Assembly (NCBI GenBank): GCA_963735955.1
Contig: CAVTND010000003.1
Coordinates: forward strand, 268,801 to 332,800
From: CAVTND01 sp963735955
Lineage (GTDB): Bacteria > Pseudomonadota > Gammaproteobacteria > Burkholderiales > Burkholderiaceae_F
Direction of reading: 5' to 3'
Length of the DNA stretch: 64,000 nucleotides
Of the stretch, positions 36,060 through 44,997 are shown in pieces; positions within the stretch are counted from its first letter, which is position 1, and the number at the start of each line of letters is the position of its first letter. Under the pieces are notes generated by a model. That model did not search any database. It saw nothing but the letters and a program-made list of their open reading frames with translations, and was not told where the DNA came from. A program made the translations under genes and the position numbers.

Positions 36060-36317
36060 CTATTTCTGCTTCTCGACGACCACCCGCCCCGCCGAATTCA
36101 CGTAGACGCGGTACCTGTTGCCATCCTTGCATGAACAGGCATAGTCGTTCTCAGCATTCACCTTGACGGCCACGACCTGCCCGCAAGGCAATCCCTGCAA
36201 CGCGATCACGGAAGTCATGTCCCTCTTCAGCGTCTCCTGGTCGGCAGCAAGCGACGGCGCGACAACGAATGCCGCTACGAGCAGTGACTGGGTCAGAAGT
36301 GCGGTGCGATTGTTCAT
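36060..36317 (-). CDS. small secreted hypothetical protein
   Basis: An 85-residue product with a clear signal peptide: ALLTQSLLVAAFVVAPSLAA near residues 6-25, with cleavage after SLA. The short mature part contains GLPCGQVVAV and DYACSCKDGNRYRV, giving three cysteines that could form a disulphide or bind metal. The downstream ATG (MNNRTALL) is preferred because it places the signal peptide at the N-terminus. No family is recognised. It is on the same strand as the Pro-rich lipoprotein, 13 bases downstream, and may be cotranscribed. Confidence 0.65.
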   Translation of the reverse strand: MNNRTALLTQSLLVAAFVVAPSLAADQETLKRDMTSVIALQGLPCGQVVAVKVNAENDYACSCKDGNRYRVYVNSAGRVVVEKQK

Positions 36318-36330
36318 AGGTCCATCGGCA

Positions 36331-36972
36331 TCAGGTTTCGAGAGTGGCAAACTTTTTCGGATCCGAGAGCAGGCCCCAGATCGCTTCGCGCGACGACACG
36401 ATCGCCGAGGCTAGCTTCTGGTCGGCGTCCTGGAGCAGCGACAGGACTTTCATCATCAGCAGGTCGTAAGAGCGGCGCAGTTGCGCCAGTGTGATCTTGG
36501 ACTTGCCCTGATAGAAGTCACGGAATTGTTGGAGCAGGTCATCGACCTGGTTCTTGAGGCTGAGCTTGGTGAAGACACCGATGGCCTTGGTTTCCTTGAG
36601 CTGTTCCTTGAGCGCGTTCAGGTCCAGGGCCGGGGGGCCAGCGGGCGCGGGCGTAGCAGCCGCGGGAGGTGCCGCAGGCTTGGCTGCCGGCGCAATCGGC
36701 GTGGGCGCAGACGATGGCTTTGTGGCAGGGGCCGATTTCGCACCGGGAATAGCGGCCTTGTTGTCGGCCTGCTGTGCGGGAGTCGGTGCGGCGTGCCCAG
36801 GTGCCGCGGCGGGTAGCGGGGGTGTCGGCGCTGTGGGCCTGGCAGCGGGAGGCGGCTCGGTTGGTTGCGCTGCGACTGCTTCGGGCTTGGGCGCGACTGG
36901 TGTTTCCGGCGCGACGGCCGCACAGCCCGCGGTGAGGAGCAATAGCAAAATCGCGGCTTGGGCCAGGTGCAT
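36331..36972 (-). CDS. proline/alanine-rich lipoprotein
   Basis: About 213 aa. The lipoprotein signal is AILLLLLTAGCAAVAPETPV, with the lipobox Cys near residue 17 from the ATG at 36972. A linker of roughly 90 residues rich in Pro, Ala and Lys follows. The folded C-terminus is helical with ALKEQLKETKAIGVFTKLSL, then QVDDLLQQFRDFYQGKSKIT and AQLRRSYDLLMMKVLSLLQD. The linker is long enough to reach across peptidoglycan from the outer membrane. An upstream ATG at 37008 would put 12 extra residues before the signal and is less likely. Function unknown. Confidence 0.7.
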   Translation of the reverse strand: MHLAQAAILLLLLTAGCAAVAPETPVAPKPEAVAAQPTEPPPAARPTAPTPPLPAAAPGHAAPTPAQQADNKAAIPGAKSAPATKPSSAPTPIAPAAKPAAPPAAATPAPAGPPALDLNALKEQLKETKAIGVFTKLSLKNQVDDLLQQFRDFYQGKSKITLAQLRRSYDLLMMKVLSLLQDADQKLASAIVSSREAIWGLLSDPKKFATLET

Positions 36973-37117
36973 CGAGGGCGCCTTCGACGGGCAAGCGTAT
37001 CCGCTCAAGTAACGACCGGGCGAAATGCTTCGTTGACCCGGGACTCAGCTTCCAGCCGATTCCGACTGTTCTCGACCTCCACGCGCCCGCACATTGCAGT
37101 TTCTGTACTCGCTTGTG

Positions 37118-37492
37118 TCACTTCGCGATTGGCTTCTTTCCCAGCAGCTCTTTGAGAGCCGCAAACGGCGTGTGGGTCGACACGGGGCCGCTGTCAGAGC
37201 CGCTGCCTTGCCCACCGGTCGCTTCCAGTTGCCGCTGATGTTCGTTGTCGTGGCAATACAGGCACAGCAGTTCCCAGTTGCTTCCATCGGGTGGATTGTT
37301 GTCGTGGTTGTGATCCCGGTGGTGGACAGTCAGCTCGCGCACATTGGCGCGCGTGAACTCACGGGCGCAGCGCCCGCAAATCCACGGGTAGATCTTCAGT
37401 GCCCTTTCCCGATAGCCCTGCGCGCGCTCATCGGCGGCACGACGCGCTTCGGCGACGATTCGATCAAGTCTGCCGGGGTGGTTTGCGCTCAT
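37118..37492 (-). CDS. yajD: YajD-family HNH nuclease
   Basis: A 124-residue protein collinear with Escherichia coli YajD. YRERALKIYPWICGRCAREF supplies the first zinc-binding CxxC. RELTVHHRDHNHDNNP is the HNH core with its catalytic His, and GSNWELLCLYCHDNEH gives the second CxxC. The length and the C-terminal FAALKELLGKK also match. HNH proteins cut DNA using a beta-beta-alpha-metal site; the cellular job of YajD is not established. It is intact and lies 29 bases beyond the stop of the Bax-inhibitor gene on the same strand. Confidence 0.85.
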   Translation of the reverse strand: MSANHPGRLDRIVAEARRAADERAQGYRERALKIYPWICGRCAREFTRANVRELTVHHRDHNHDNNPPDGSNWELLCLYCHDNEHQRQLEATGGQGSGSDSGPVSTHTPFAALKELLGKKPIAK

Positions 37493-37521
37493 TCCTCAGA
37501 GAAGTCGCAGGTGATCGAAGC

Positions 37522-38217
37522 TCAGTCCCGCTCTCCGCCAAAGATCCCCAGCAGTGCCAGAAGGCTCTGGAACACGTTGTAGAGGCTCAAGTAGACACCG
37601 AGCGTGGCGGAGATGTAGTTGGTCTCTTCCCCGTCCCGTACCCGTTTCAGGTCGTACAGGATGAAGGCCGAAAAGATACCGATTGCCAGCACCATCAGCG
37701 CGAGCATCAGCGCACTCGACTGAATGAAGAAGTTGGCGATCATCGCCACCAGCAGCAAGATTGCGCCGATGAAGAGCCATTGGCCCATCGCCGACAGGTC
37801 GCGCTTGATCACCGTCGACAGCGAGGCCATGCCGAAGAAAACAGCGCCGGTGCCCGCAAACGCCACCATGATCAAGCTCGCGCCGTTGGCCAGCCCGAGC
37901 ACGGAGCCCAAAAGGCGTGACAGCATCAGCCCCATGAACAGTGTGAAGCCCAGCAGCAGGGGCACGCCAGCGGCAGAGTTCTTGCTCCTCTCGATGGCGA
38001 ACATGAACCCGAACGCGCCCGCCAGGAACACGATCAGGCTGATGCCTGGAGACATGGCCCGCGCAATACCGGTCGACACGCCGATCCACGCGCCTAACAC
38101 GGTCGGAATCATCGAAAGAGCCAGCAGCCAATAGGTGTTACGCAGGACCCGGTTTCGCTCCAGGCCTAACTCGACCGATTCGGCACTGCGTGAAGCGGTC
38201 TGCACAATCTGATTCAT
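37522..38217 (-). CDS. Bax inhibitor-1/YccA family membrane protein
   Basis: An intact 231-aa membrane protein with about seven hydrophobic segments, for example LLALSMIPTVLGAWIGVSTG, FLAGAFGFMFAIE and LFIGAILLLVAMIANFFI. The C-terminal YISATLGVYLSLYNVFQSLL and LGIFGGERD are characteristic of the YccA/YbhL branch of the BI-1 family. In bacteria these are proton-coupled Ca2+-leak-type or FtsH-interacting proteins. ATG at 38217 has GGAGGA upstream. It is divergent from a possible small gene on the plus strand. Confidence 0.88.
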   Translation of the reverse strand: MNQIVQTASRSAESVELGLERNRVLRNTYWLLALSMIPTVLGAWIGVSTGIARAMSPGISLIVFLAGAFGFMFAIERSKNSAAGVPLLLGFTLFMGLMLSRLLGSVLGLANGASLIMVAFAGTGAVFFGMASLSTVIKRDLSAMGQWLFIGAILLLVAMIANFFIQSSALMLALMVLAIGIFSAFILYDLKRVRDGEETNYISATLGVYLSLYNVFQSLLALLGIFGGERD

Positions 38218-38243
38218 GCGTCCTCCAGGATGGTCAATGAGCA

Positions 38244-38481
38244 ATGCACACAATAGTCCCACAAAGTCCGGACTTGAGTGCATTGAACACTTATCTGACG
38301 TGGCCGGCCTTGGCCCGATTCCAGCAATGCGGAGGCGGCCGAAGCCAAGTACTGGTTCGGTCAAGCCTGGATTGCCAATGGCGAGGTCAAGCGCGGCCGC
38401 TGGATGGTAGCCGAGGCGCGGCGAGCCCTGGCGACCTCGCCGTTGCCGTCGCATCAGCGTCTGGCGGCTACGGCGCCCTGA
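38244..38481 (+). CDS. possible small TPR-like hypothetical protein (frameshifted)
   Basis: The region 38310-38481 encodes a protein-like segment, EAKYWFGQAWIANGEVKRGR, then AEARRALATSPLPSHQRLAA, ending in TGA. An upstream in-frame TGA near 38297 leaves no start, so a shift is needed to connect it to an ATG near 38244 (product begins MHTIVPQSPDL and NTYLTWPALARFQQ). The whole would be about 78 aa. The composition looks coding, but the reconstruction is tentative. This covers the otherwise empty 38218-38582 interval. Confidence 0.35.
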
Positions 38482-38582
38482 TCCGCGAATCTTTCGGTCG
38501 AATGTCCGGTTTGCTGTCCGGTCTGCGTCCCTACCAATAAGAGACAGCGATTCGAGCTGGCTCTCCCGAACCGGAGGACGCC

Positions 38583-38753
38583 ATGACCAAGCCCTATCTG
38601 CCCAAAGCCATCGCCGCTGTCGCCGCGGCCGTCACCACGCTCGTGCTGTTCAGCTCGGTCGTGTCGATCGCCGACGAGGACAAGATCGCCGTAGCCGCGT
38701 CGCATGTCAAGCCGACGACGCTCGCCCGCAACATCGATCACGTGCGGCGCTGA
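38583..38753 (+). CDS. 56-residue membrane or secreted miniprotein
   Basis: A short gene with a GGAGG seven bases before its ATG. The product starts MTKPYLPKAIAAVAAAVTTL and continues with a hydrophobic VLFSSVVSIA; a charged tail ends in DHVRR. The hydrophobic stretch is long enough for one membrane span or an uncleaved signal. The next miniprotein gene lies 50 bases downstream with its own ribosome-binding site. No family is recognised. Confidence 0.5.
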   Translation: MTKPYLPKAIAAVAAAVTTLVLFSSVVSIADEDKIAVAASHVKPTTLARNIDHVRR

Positions 38754-38803
38754 CTCGTCGTGTTGCGGAGCGCCGGAGCACCGCCCTTAACAGGAGATCC
38801 AAA

Positions 38804-38998
38804 ATGCATGATCAACCGAAACCTCTGGGCCGTTACGTCGGAATCGCCGCCATTATCGTCACGCCGCTGCTGTACTTCATCTCGGCCCATGTCGACCAGA
38901 GGGTCGCGCCGGTCAGCGGCTATGTCGCACAGACCTATGGCGCGGCACCCGGCGACAGCAAGCTCGCACGGGCCGGGAAGGCCGTAGCCGCGCGCTGA
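38804..38998 (+). CDS. 64-residue single-span membrane miniprotein
   Basis: A short protein preceded by AGGAGAT eight bases before the ATG. After a charged start (MHDQPKPLGRYVG) there is one membrane segment, IAAIIVTPLLYFISAHV, and then a soluble tail with APGDSKLARAGKAVAAR. It follows the 56-residue gene and converges with the cytochrome operon that ends at 39082. It may be an accessory or stress-type membrane peptide; nothing in the sequence gives a function. Confidence 0.55.
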   Translation: MHDQPKPLGRYVGIAAIIVTPLLYFISAHVDQRVAPVSGYVAQTYGAAPGDSKLARAGKAVAAR

Positions 38999-39081
38999 AA
39001 GCCACCAGGCCCAACTCGAGCCCGCCCGGATGGTCCGCGCCGCCCCCGAATGGCGACGGACCGTCCGCGGCGGGCTCGCCT

Positions 39082-40542
39082 TTATAGGGTCTTCAAGTAC
39101 TCGAGCAGGCTTTCCTTCTCTGCCGCGGGCAGCGTGGTGCCGAACTCGTGTCCGCCGTTGCCGTTGGCGCGCTGCGCGGTATCGTGCTTGGTGCCGACAC
39201 GTTGGGCCTCCGCGCCCTGCACAATGAATCCAATGTTCTTCTGGTCGTACAGGTCGTAGCCACGCCAGAACACCTTCGGCCGGTTCGCCGGCGGTTCGAG
39301 CAGGTCGCGCAGCGTCGGCACCGAACCGTTGTGCAGGTAGGGCGCGCGCGCCCAGATGCCGTCGAGGAAAGGCGGGTTGTAGCCAACGAGCTCTTCCTCG
39401 ACGAGGCCCTTGCGGATGATCCCCATCTTGGTCACGACCTTGTTGGCCTCGATCGCGTTGCTCTTGTTCCAGGTGCCGATGCGCTCCTTGTCCGTGTCAA
39501 TTCCGGCGAGCGCCATGCGGCGCCCGGTCTTGTCGCTCGCGTGACAGCTCGCGCAGAGGGCATCGAACACGGTCCGGCCCGCTTCGGCGCGTGAGGCGTC
39601 GATAGCGAACGGGTACTTCGGCGGCGGCGTATTCGACAGGTATTCCTGCAGCCACTTGATGTGACCGAGGAACTCGTCGTTGTCTTTCGGCGCCGCGCCG
39701 ACCACACCGAGCGCGGAGTCGATGATTACCGAGTATGCGTCGTGGCTGTCACCGGAGTGATTCATCGTCGTGCCCGGCACGTTGTACTTTTTCAGGTTCC
39801 AGATCGCGGGAATGTCGTCCGGGCCGAAGCTGTTGTCCATCGGCAGTTCGAGCATGAAGTACTTGGTCAGGTTCATCGAGTCGTCGCGACCGCGGCCCCA
39901 GTCCGGGAAGTCCTTGTTGTAGATCCAGGCGAACTGCTTCTCGCGCTCGATCAGCCGCTTCTTCGTCATCGGAATGATCAGGAAGCGATACGCGAGCTTG
40001 TCGTCCCACGGCAGATCGGTGACGAGGTTGATCTCGCGCATCAGGATGTCAGCGTTGAAGCGCGGATCCTTGGCGCAGTCCACGAGGAAGCGGAAAAAAG
40101 CGACGAGATTGAGCGTGTGCCCCGGGCCGGCGTTGATGAACACCGGGTTCTCGTTCGTGCTCGCGCGGTAGTTTGTCGTGTGACAAACGGCGCAGGTATT
40201 TCCGACGCGCGCAAAACCGACGGTCTTTTTGGTGAAGCCAATCGGCAACTCCTTGCCCTGTTCCCACGACACGCCGAGTGAAGCGTAGCCACCGGGCCCC
40301 GGCAGCTTCTCGGGAAAGATTCGCGGCAGCACATAGAAGATCCAGTACGGAATTCCGGCATCGCGTTCACCGCCGATCGAGCCGTAGCGGAAGCGCGACT
40401 CAGCCGTGGCCGTGACCCACTCTTCCTGCGGCACTTCGCGAAAGAACTTGTACCAGCCGTAGAAACCAAAAACCCCGCCCACGATGACCAGGACGACCAG
40501 CCAGGCGCGGAGCCGACCCTTCTTTGCCGACTTGCTTGTCAT
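39082..40542 (-). CDS. membrane-anchored dihaem cytochrome c, RoxA/MauG-like superfamily (E of operon)
   Basis: 486 aa, intact. One N-terminal anchor (LRAWLVVLVIVGGVFGFYGW) places the rest in the periplasm. Two haem-c motifs are seen: TCAVCHTT near residue 138 and LCASCHAS near residue 335. The segment FLDGIWARAPYLHNGSVPTL matches the dihaem peroxidase/MauG/RoxA superfamily region around the second haem. It differs from ordinary CCP by its longer N-terminal half and membrane anchor, as in RoxA-type proteins. It is a paralogue of its immediate upstream neighbour. ATG at 40542 is 11 bases after that gene's stop. Substrate unknown. Confidence 0.82.
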   Translation of the reverse strand: MTSKSAKKGRLRAWLVVLVIVGGVFGFYGWYKFFREVPQEEWVTATAESRFRYGSIGGERDAGIPYWIFYVLPRIFPEKLPGPGGYASLGVSWEQGKELPIGFTKKTVGFARVGNTCAVCHTTNYRASTNENPVFINAGPGHTLNLVAFFRFLVDCAKDPRFNADILMREINLVTDLPWDDKLAYRFLIIPMTKKRLIEREKQFAWIYNKDFPDWGRGRDDSMNLTKYFMLELPMDNSFGPDDIPAIWNLKKYNVPGTTMNHSGDSHDAYSVIIDSALGVVGAAPKDNDEFLGHIKWLQEYLSNTPPPKYPFAIDASRAEAGRTVFDALCASCHASDKTGRRMALAGIDTDKERIGTWNKSNAIEANKVVTKMGIIRKGLVEEELVGYNPPFLDGIWARAPYLHNGSVPTLRDLLEPPANRPKVFWRGYDLYDQKNIGFIVQGAEAQRVGTKHDTAQRANGNGGHEFGTTLPAAEKESLLEYLKTL

Positions 40543-40553
40543 CGCATGGCTCC

Positions 40554-42143
40554 CTAGAAAGTCTTCATGTATTCGACCAGCGCGTCCTTGTCGTCGGCGC
40601 TTAGATCGGTTCCGTAGCGCTTGCCCTCGTGCCCGCTGTTCGAGTTGCCGAGCTTGGTTGTGTCGAAGGCAAAGAACTTTCGACCGCCTTGCTCGGCAAG
40701 ATCAGAGACGAAGCCGACCCGGGTCGGGTCGTAGACATCATTGCCACGGTAAAAAAGTTTCGGTCGATTGAGCGCGGGCTCGAGCAGATCGCGCAGACTG
40801 GGGACCGAGCCATTGTGCAGGTAGGGCGCGCGTAGCCAGATGCCGTCAAGCGGCATGTTGGCGTAGCCGAACGTCTTGCGATAGTGACAATAGCGATGTG
40901 GGTAGCCGGCGTAGACCGTGCCAAGGTTGACTGCGAGGTCGTACGAAAACGAATCGAGCCGGTGACGGTCGGTGCCGATGTACTCGATGCGCGTGATCCT
41001 GCCGACCTGCGGCCCGTAGAGGTCTTCTTCGCGCTCCTTGGGATTGATGCATTCGCGCGCCTCGGTGCCGGCCGGCGCACTGAAATTGCGCCCATCGGCG
41101 CCGTGGCAGCCGGCGCAGTATTCCGCGTAGATCTTCTCGCCGCGCGCGGCCCGGCCACTGTCGATCGCGTACCGATACTTCAGCGGCTCCACCTTCAATA
41201 GCCACTCCTCCAGGCGTCCGATCGCCGTCAGATCAATCGTCGGCGGCGTCGTGCCGGTACCGAAGGCCGCATTCTTGTTGCGCTCTTCGGCCATCACGTT
41301 GTTGCCGTCCCAGTGCAGCTGCATGCCTTGGCGCGGCTTCTGCAGCCAGATCGATGGAAAATCGACCGGCGCATTGCGTTCACGTTCGGGCAACTGCTCG
41401 ACCGGAAAGCTGAAGAGGATCTTGTTCGGATTGAAGGTGTCGTTTCGTCCCGGGCCCCATTCCGTGTCCTGCATCAGCGGGGCGAATCGCCCGCTCAACA
41501 TGATCAGGCGTTCGCGCATCAGGGCGATGGCAATCGGATAAACAAGGTAGCGGTCGAGCAGCCCGAGCTGTTCGCCCTTCTCCTTCATCAGGCGGCCGAT
41601 TTCGGGCACGACATACTCGGTCGAGAATTTCGGATCCTTCGCGCAGTTGAAGACGAAATTCGTGAACCCGAACAGGTTGAAGCCATTGGCGGGCATGCCG
41701 AGCACCACGCGCGGTTTCGCATCCGGCGCATCGCGCACCGTGCTGGCATGGCACACGGCGCAGTTGAAGAAGGTTCGGTCGATGCCCTGGTAGTTCCGCA
41801 TCGACATGCCGATCGGCAACTCCCTACCCTCCTCGAACATGAAGCCGAGCGAGGCCCAGCCGCCCGGGAGGTACTTCGAGCAGACACCCGGCATCGCCTT
41901 GAAGATCCAGAACGGAAAGCCGGAGACACGCTCGCCGCCGGTCGACCCGTACTTGAAGTGCTCTTCGATCTGCGCATACACGACGGGCCGATCGGCACTG
42001 AAGCGTTGCCACAGGGCGGACGCGAAGACGAGCGCAAGGGCAGTCGGAATCGCAAGAACGAACATCAGGATCCGTGCCCATCGATGGCGATAGAGCCGGG
42101 TCAGCCAGCCGGCCTTGCGCGATGTGTCGAACGGATCGTCCAT
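40554..42143 (-). CDS. membrane-anchored dihaem cytochrome c, RoxA/MauG-like superfamily (D of operon)
   Basis: 529 aa, intact. The N-terminal anchor is RILMFVLAIPTALALVFASA near residues 24-43. Haem motifs are FFNCAVCHAST and EYCAGCHGADG. The motif PLDGIWLRAPYLHNGSVPSL and the following DLLEPALNRPKLFYRGNDVY strongly parallel the downstream gene, so the two are tandem paralogues. ATG at 42143 has AAGGAG seven bases upstream and lies 16 bases after the previous stop, so it is cotranscribed. Members of this superfamily include peroxidases and the rubber oxygenase RoxA. Catalytic chemistry here is not inferable. Confidence 0.82.
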   Translation of the reverse strand: MDDPFDTSRKAGWLTRLYRHRWARILMFVLAIPTALALVFASALWQRFSADRPVVYAQIEEHFKYGSTGGERVSGFPFWIFKAMPGVCSKYLPGGWASLGFMFEEGRELPIGMSMRNYQGIDRTFFNCAVCHASTVRDAPDAKPRVVLGMPANGFNLFGFTNFVFNCAKDPKFSTEYVVPEIGRLMKEKGEQLGLLDRYLVYPIAIALMRERLIMLSGRFAPLMQDTEWGPGRNDTFNPNKILFSFPVEQLPERERNAPVDFPSIWLQKPRQGMQLHWDGNNVMAEERNKNAAFGTGTTPPTIDLTAIGRLEEWLLKVEPLKYRYAIDSGRAARGEKIYAEYCAGCHGADGRNFSAPAGTEARECINPKEREEDLYGPQVGRITRIEYIGTDRHRLDSFSYDLAVNLGTVYAGYPHRYCHYRKTFGYANMPLDGIWLRAPYLHNGSVPSLRDLLEPALNRPKLFYRGNDVYDPTRVGFVSDLAEQGGRKFFAFDTTKLGNSNSGHEGKRYGTDLSADDKDALVEYMKTF

Positions 42144-42159
42144 GAAGTACTCCTTCGAG

Positions 42160-44079
42160 TCAGGTTCCGGCAGGCAGGCAGGGCCGCAGATTCTCGTATC
42201 CGCGCGCCAGCATCGCTGCAGCGACCGGCTCGCTGCCGCTCTCAGCGCGCAGCCATCCGGCAACCCGCGCCTGCAGCGCCGCGATCGCCGGGTCGGGCTC
42301 GGACTGGATCCAGGCATTGCCATCGCGCGATGTGCGCGGCGGCGGCATCGGCACCTTGCCGCGCGTTGCGGCAGGTAGCTGCCACATCGCAAGTCGCACA
42401 AAGATGCGCGGGGCACACTGCGCAAGTTTCGCGCTGACCTGGCGCGCATCACCGGCCAGGAAATTCGGGGGCGAGCGCTCGGGCGTACGGTGACATGCCG
42501 CGCAGGGCGCAAAAAGGGCGTCGCCTTCCGGCTTGCCGGCTGGCGCCGGTGACTTGTCGCCGACCTCGTCTGCGCGCGGCGGCGCGAGTGCGGCCGCGCC
42601 GTCGCCAGCGCGCGACTTGAGCCCAAGCGCTGCGCGCATTGCCGCAGAGCTGAAAGGAGCATCGGGCCAGGCGGCCTTTGCGATTGCCATGCGCGCGGGG
42701 GCAAAGTCGTCAGTGACCGTGAGGGTCGCGACGGTCTCGTTGCCGATGCGTTCCAATGTCAGGCGCTCGATCGCATCGCCGGCTGCAGTGCGCGCCACCC
42801 GGCCATCACGAGTCACCTTGCCATTCTTCCATTCAAGGCGAGGCAAGCGCTTCGCATCGATTTGCAGTTCGTCGAAGAGCGAGGCGCTGCCGCGCAGGGC
42901 GAAACCTCCGGTGCATTCAACCCGCTGACCGCTGACATGGCAGGTAGCTCGCAGAGTCCGGCGCTTCGCCGAGGCCGTGCCGCGCGCGAGCGTCCGCTCA
43001 AGTTCATCCACGTCGTCCGCGGCAATCAGCGCCGCCAACCCGGCAACGAATTTGCCGGTCAGGGCAGGATCGTCGGCTTTCCAGACATCAATCGGTGCGC
43101 GTGGCGCAATCGGCTCGAGTCGCGCCGGAATGTCGACTTGCTCAATGCCCGTCGCGTCCTTCGCAAAGGCCAGGGGATCGCGGTTGGGAATGTCCGGACT
43201 TGGAACAGCAAGTCCGGCAGGCCAGCGTGCAGAGAAGCTTGTCGCAAGTGCCGGCATGGTTTCGAACGCGCGTTCGCCCGACAGGCGGTACTGCAAGGCC
43301 GCAGTCAAGGCCTGGGCGCGACAGGCCGAACTGCAGGCGTCGCGCCAGAGGCGTTGCGTCACACCGATCAGATTGGCGCGGTCAGTGGAATCGTCAAAGG
43401 CGTTGGGAATGTCAACTCCGCGCGCAATTGACACGCCATGAATTTGTGTGCGCACCGGCGCCGAGGAGCGTTCTGTCGGCCGCGCAAGACGCGCAGCGAT
43501 CTCCGGGTTGGCGTTGGTCTCATCCCAGATCTGGCGCGAGAAGATCGGCGCCTGATTCTGGTGGCAAGCCATGCACACGGTGCGGGTGGCGTAGACGAGT
43601 TCCGGCGCACCGCCGGCCCGGTAGTTGCGGACAATCTGGAACTCGAAGCGGCCCGCTTGTTCGTTATAGCTGATCACCTCGAGCAGGTCGGCGCGTTCCT
43701 GATAACCGAGATAGAGCCGGTCCTTGGCGACAAATGGGCCGTGGCCCTCTCCGGTGACGGCGAGGACGACGCGAGGAAACGCGAAGAACTCCGGTGCCGC
43801 TGCAGCACGCTGCAACGAGCGACCGAGCGGAATCAGGACCGCCGTCGTACACGCACCAGGGGCGCAGCCGATGCGCTGCTCGATCCGCCGCACCAGGGCA
43901 TCGAATGGAAACGGCACGCCTTCGGCGGTGATCAGGTCGAACAACGATCTTCCTGCTGGCGGCAAGACCGGGCCCGTTGCGGCCGGATCGAGCGCCCAGC
44001 CCGGTGCAGCGTTCGTTTCAGAAGGCGTAAGCACCAGGCAGCAGACCAGGATGACGGAGACAACAAGCCGGTTCCCCAT
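42160..44079 (-). CDS. periplasmic dihaem cytochrome c-like protein (C of operon)
   Basis: 639 aa, intact. A signal peptide is evident: RLVVSVILVCCLVLTPSETN, with a cut before APGWALD. Two haem motifs are visible: RTVCMACHQNQAPIFSRQ near residue 170, and APCAACHRTPE near residue 560. Between them lies an approximately 390-residue region with no family I recognise, rich in beta-strand-like segments such as GDAIERLTLERIGNETVATL. The start at 44079 lies 18 bases after the lipoprotein stop. The wide spacing of haems suggests two separate cytochrome domains flanking a binding or sensor domain. Confidence 0.7.
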   Translation of the reverse strand: MGNRLVVSVILVCCLVLTPSETNAAPGWALDPAATGPVLPPAGRSLFDLITAEGVPFPFDALVRRIEQRIGCAPGACTTAVLIPLGRSLQRAAAAPEFFAFPRVVLAVTGEGHGPFVAKDRLYLGYQERADLLEVISYNEQAGRFEFQIVRNYRAGGAPELVYATRTVCMACHQNQAPIFSRQIWDETNANPEIAARLARPTERSSAPVRTQIHGVSIARGVDIPNAFDDSTDRANLIGVTQRLWRDACSSACRAQALTAALQYRLSGERAFETMPALATSFSARWPAGLAVPSPDIPNRDPLAFAKDATGIEQVDIPARLEPIAPRAPIDVWKADDPALTGKFVAGLAALIAADDVDELERTLARGTASAKRRTLRATCHVSGQRVECTGGFALRGSASLFDELQIDAKRLPRLEWKNGKVTRDGRVARTAAGDAIERLTLERIGNETVATLTVTDDFAPARMAIAKAAWPDAPFSSAAMRAALGLKSRAGDGAAALAPPRADEVGDKSPAPAGKPEGDALFAPCAACHRTPERSPPNFLAGDARQVSAKLAQCAPRIFVRLAMWQLPAATRGKVPMPPPRTSRDGNAWIQSEPDPAIAALQARVAGWLRAESGSEPVAAAMLARGYENLRPCLPAGT

Positions 44080-44097
44080 CGGACATGCTCGTTCGCC

Positions 44098-44986
44098 TCA
44101 CTTCGCCGCGGTCACTACGGCCCGCTGCTGCGTTCCGGTCCAGCAATCTTCGGCAACCTGTCCGGTCTTCACGAAGGCGTCGCCGTCACGCGTCGCGACA
44201 TCCTTGTTGTAGAGCGTGAAGTTGAGCAGGAATATCTTGCCAAGATAGGCGCGCCCCAGATAGAACCCGGGTCGCACCATGCGGACCTCGTCGCGCACCT
44301 GAAGCCCGCGGCGCCCGGCGAGGAAGTCCGGCCGCTCGCGATAGCCCGGAATCTCGTCGGTGTAGAAGTAGTCGATGATGACCGACTCGCGCCGGGAGTC
44401 GAGCAGGCTCTGCCCGCAGTAGAGACGGGCAGGAAACATCAACCACTGGTCCTTGCCGTTGACCGTGACTTTCGGAATTGTCGCGAGGTCGCCTTCGATC
44501 AGCGGCTTCAGCAGCGACGGTATCTTCGATCCGGTTCCTGAGCACGCGCTCATCGCGATAGAACACCTTGCCACGCCACAGGTGCTTGCCGACAAGTTCC
44601 AGCTTGACCGTTGCCGCCCCCGCTGCGAGTCCGGACAGGCCCCCGACGATCTCGCGTATCCGACTGTCACCGGAAATGCCCTTGGGAAAGAACAGATCGC
44701 CGTCATAGGCGCCATCGGGAATCGGACCGGCGGTGAGCCGCGCGTAGATCTGATCGATCTGTTCCTGATCGTAGGACTTCAGAGCGCCGGGCGTCAGCTT
44801 GGCCAGATCGGCACGGTCGAGCGGCATCTCGTGCTCGACCCGGGCGAAATCCGGCTTGGTCGAGTAAGCCGAGTCGTATGGCCCGAACTTGATTCCCGGC
44901 GGCGGCTTGTCGCCACAGCCGGCCAGTGCGAAGCCGAGGCAAGCGGTCAGGACAAAGGGGGCGGCGCGCAGTGCAATGGGGGTCAT
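44098..44986 (-). CDS. lipoprotein of the cytochrome operon (frameshifted)
   Basis: About 296 aa once one shift near 44530 is corrected. The N-terminus carries a lipoprotein signal ending in LGFALAGCGDKPPPG. The mature protein has DRADLAKLTPGALKSYDQEQ and DLFFPKGISGDSRIREIVGG. After the shift come FPARLYCGQSLLDSRRESVI, DYFYTDEIPGYRERPDFLAG and GFYLGRAYLGKIFLLNFTLY. No CXXCH motif is present. The start at 44986 follows GAGGAGC and lies 12 bases after the big cytochrome gene. It may be an anchor or assembly partner for the periplasmic cytochromes; its family is not recognised. Confidence 0.65.
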
Positions 44987-44997
44987 GGCCGTGCTCC

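Noticed and set aside
39148..40281. Long plus-strand frames opposite the dihaem cytochrome gene E
   Set aside because: Shadows of an intact minus-strand gene with CXXCH motifs and an RBS.
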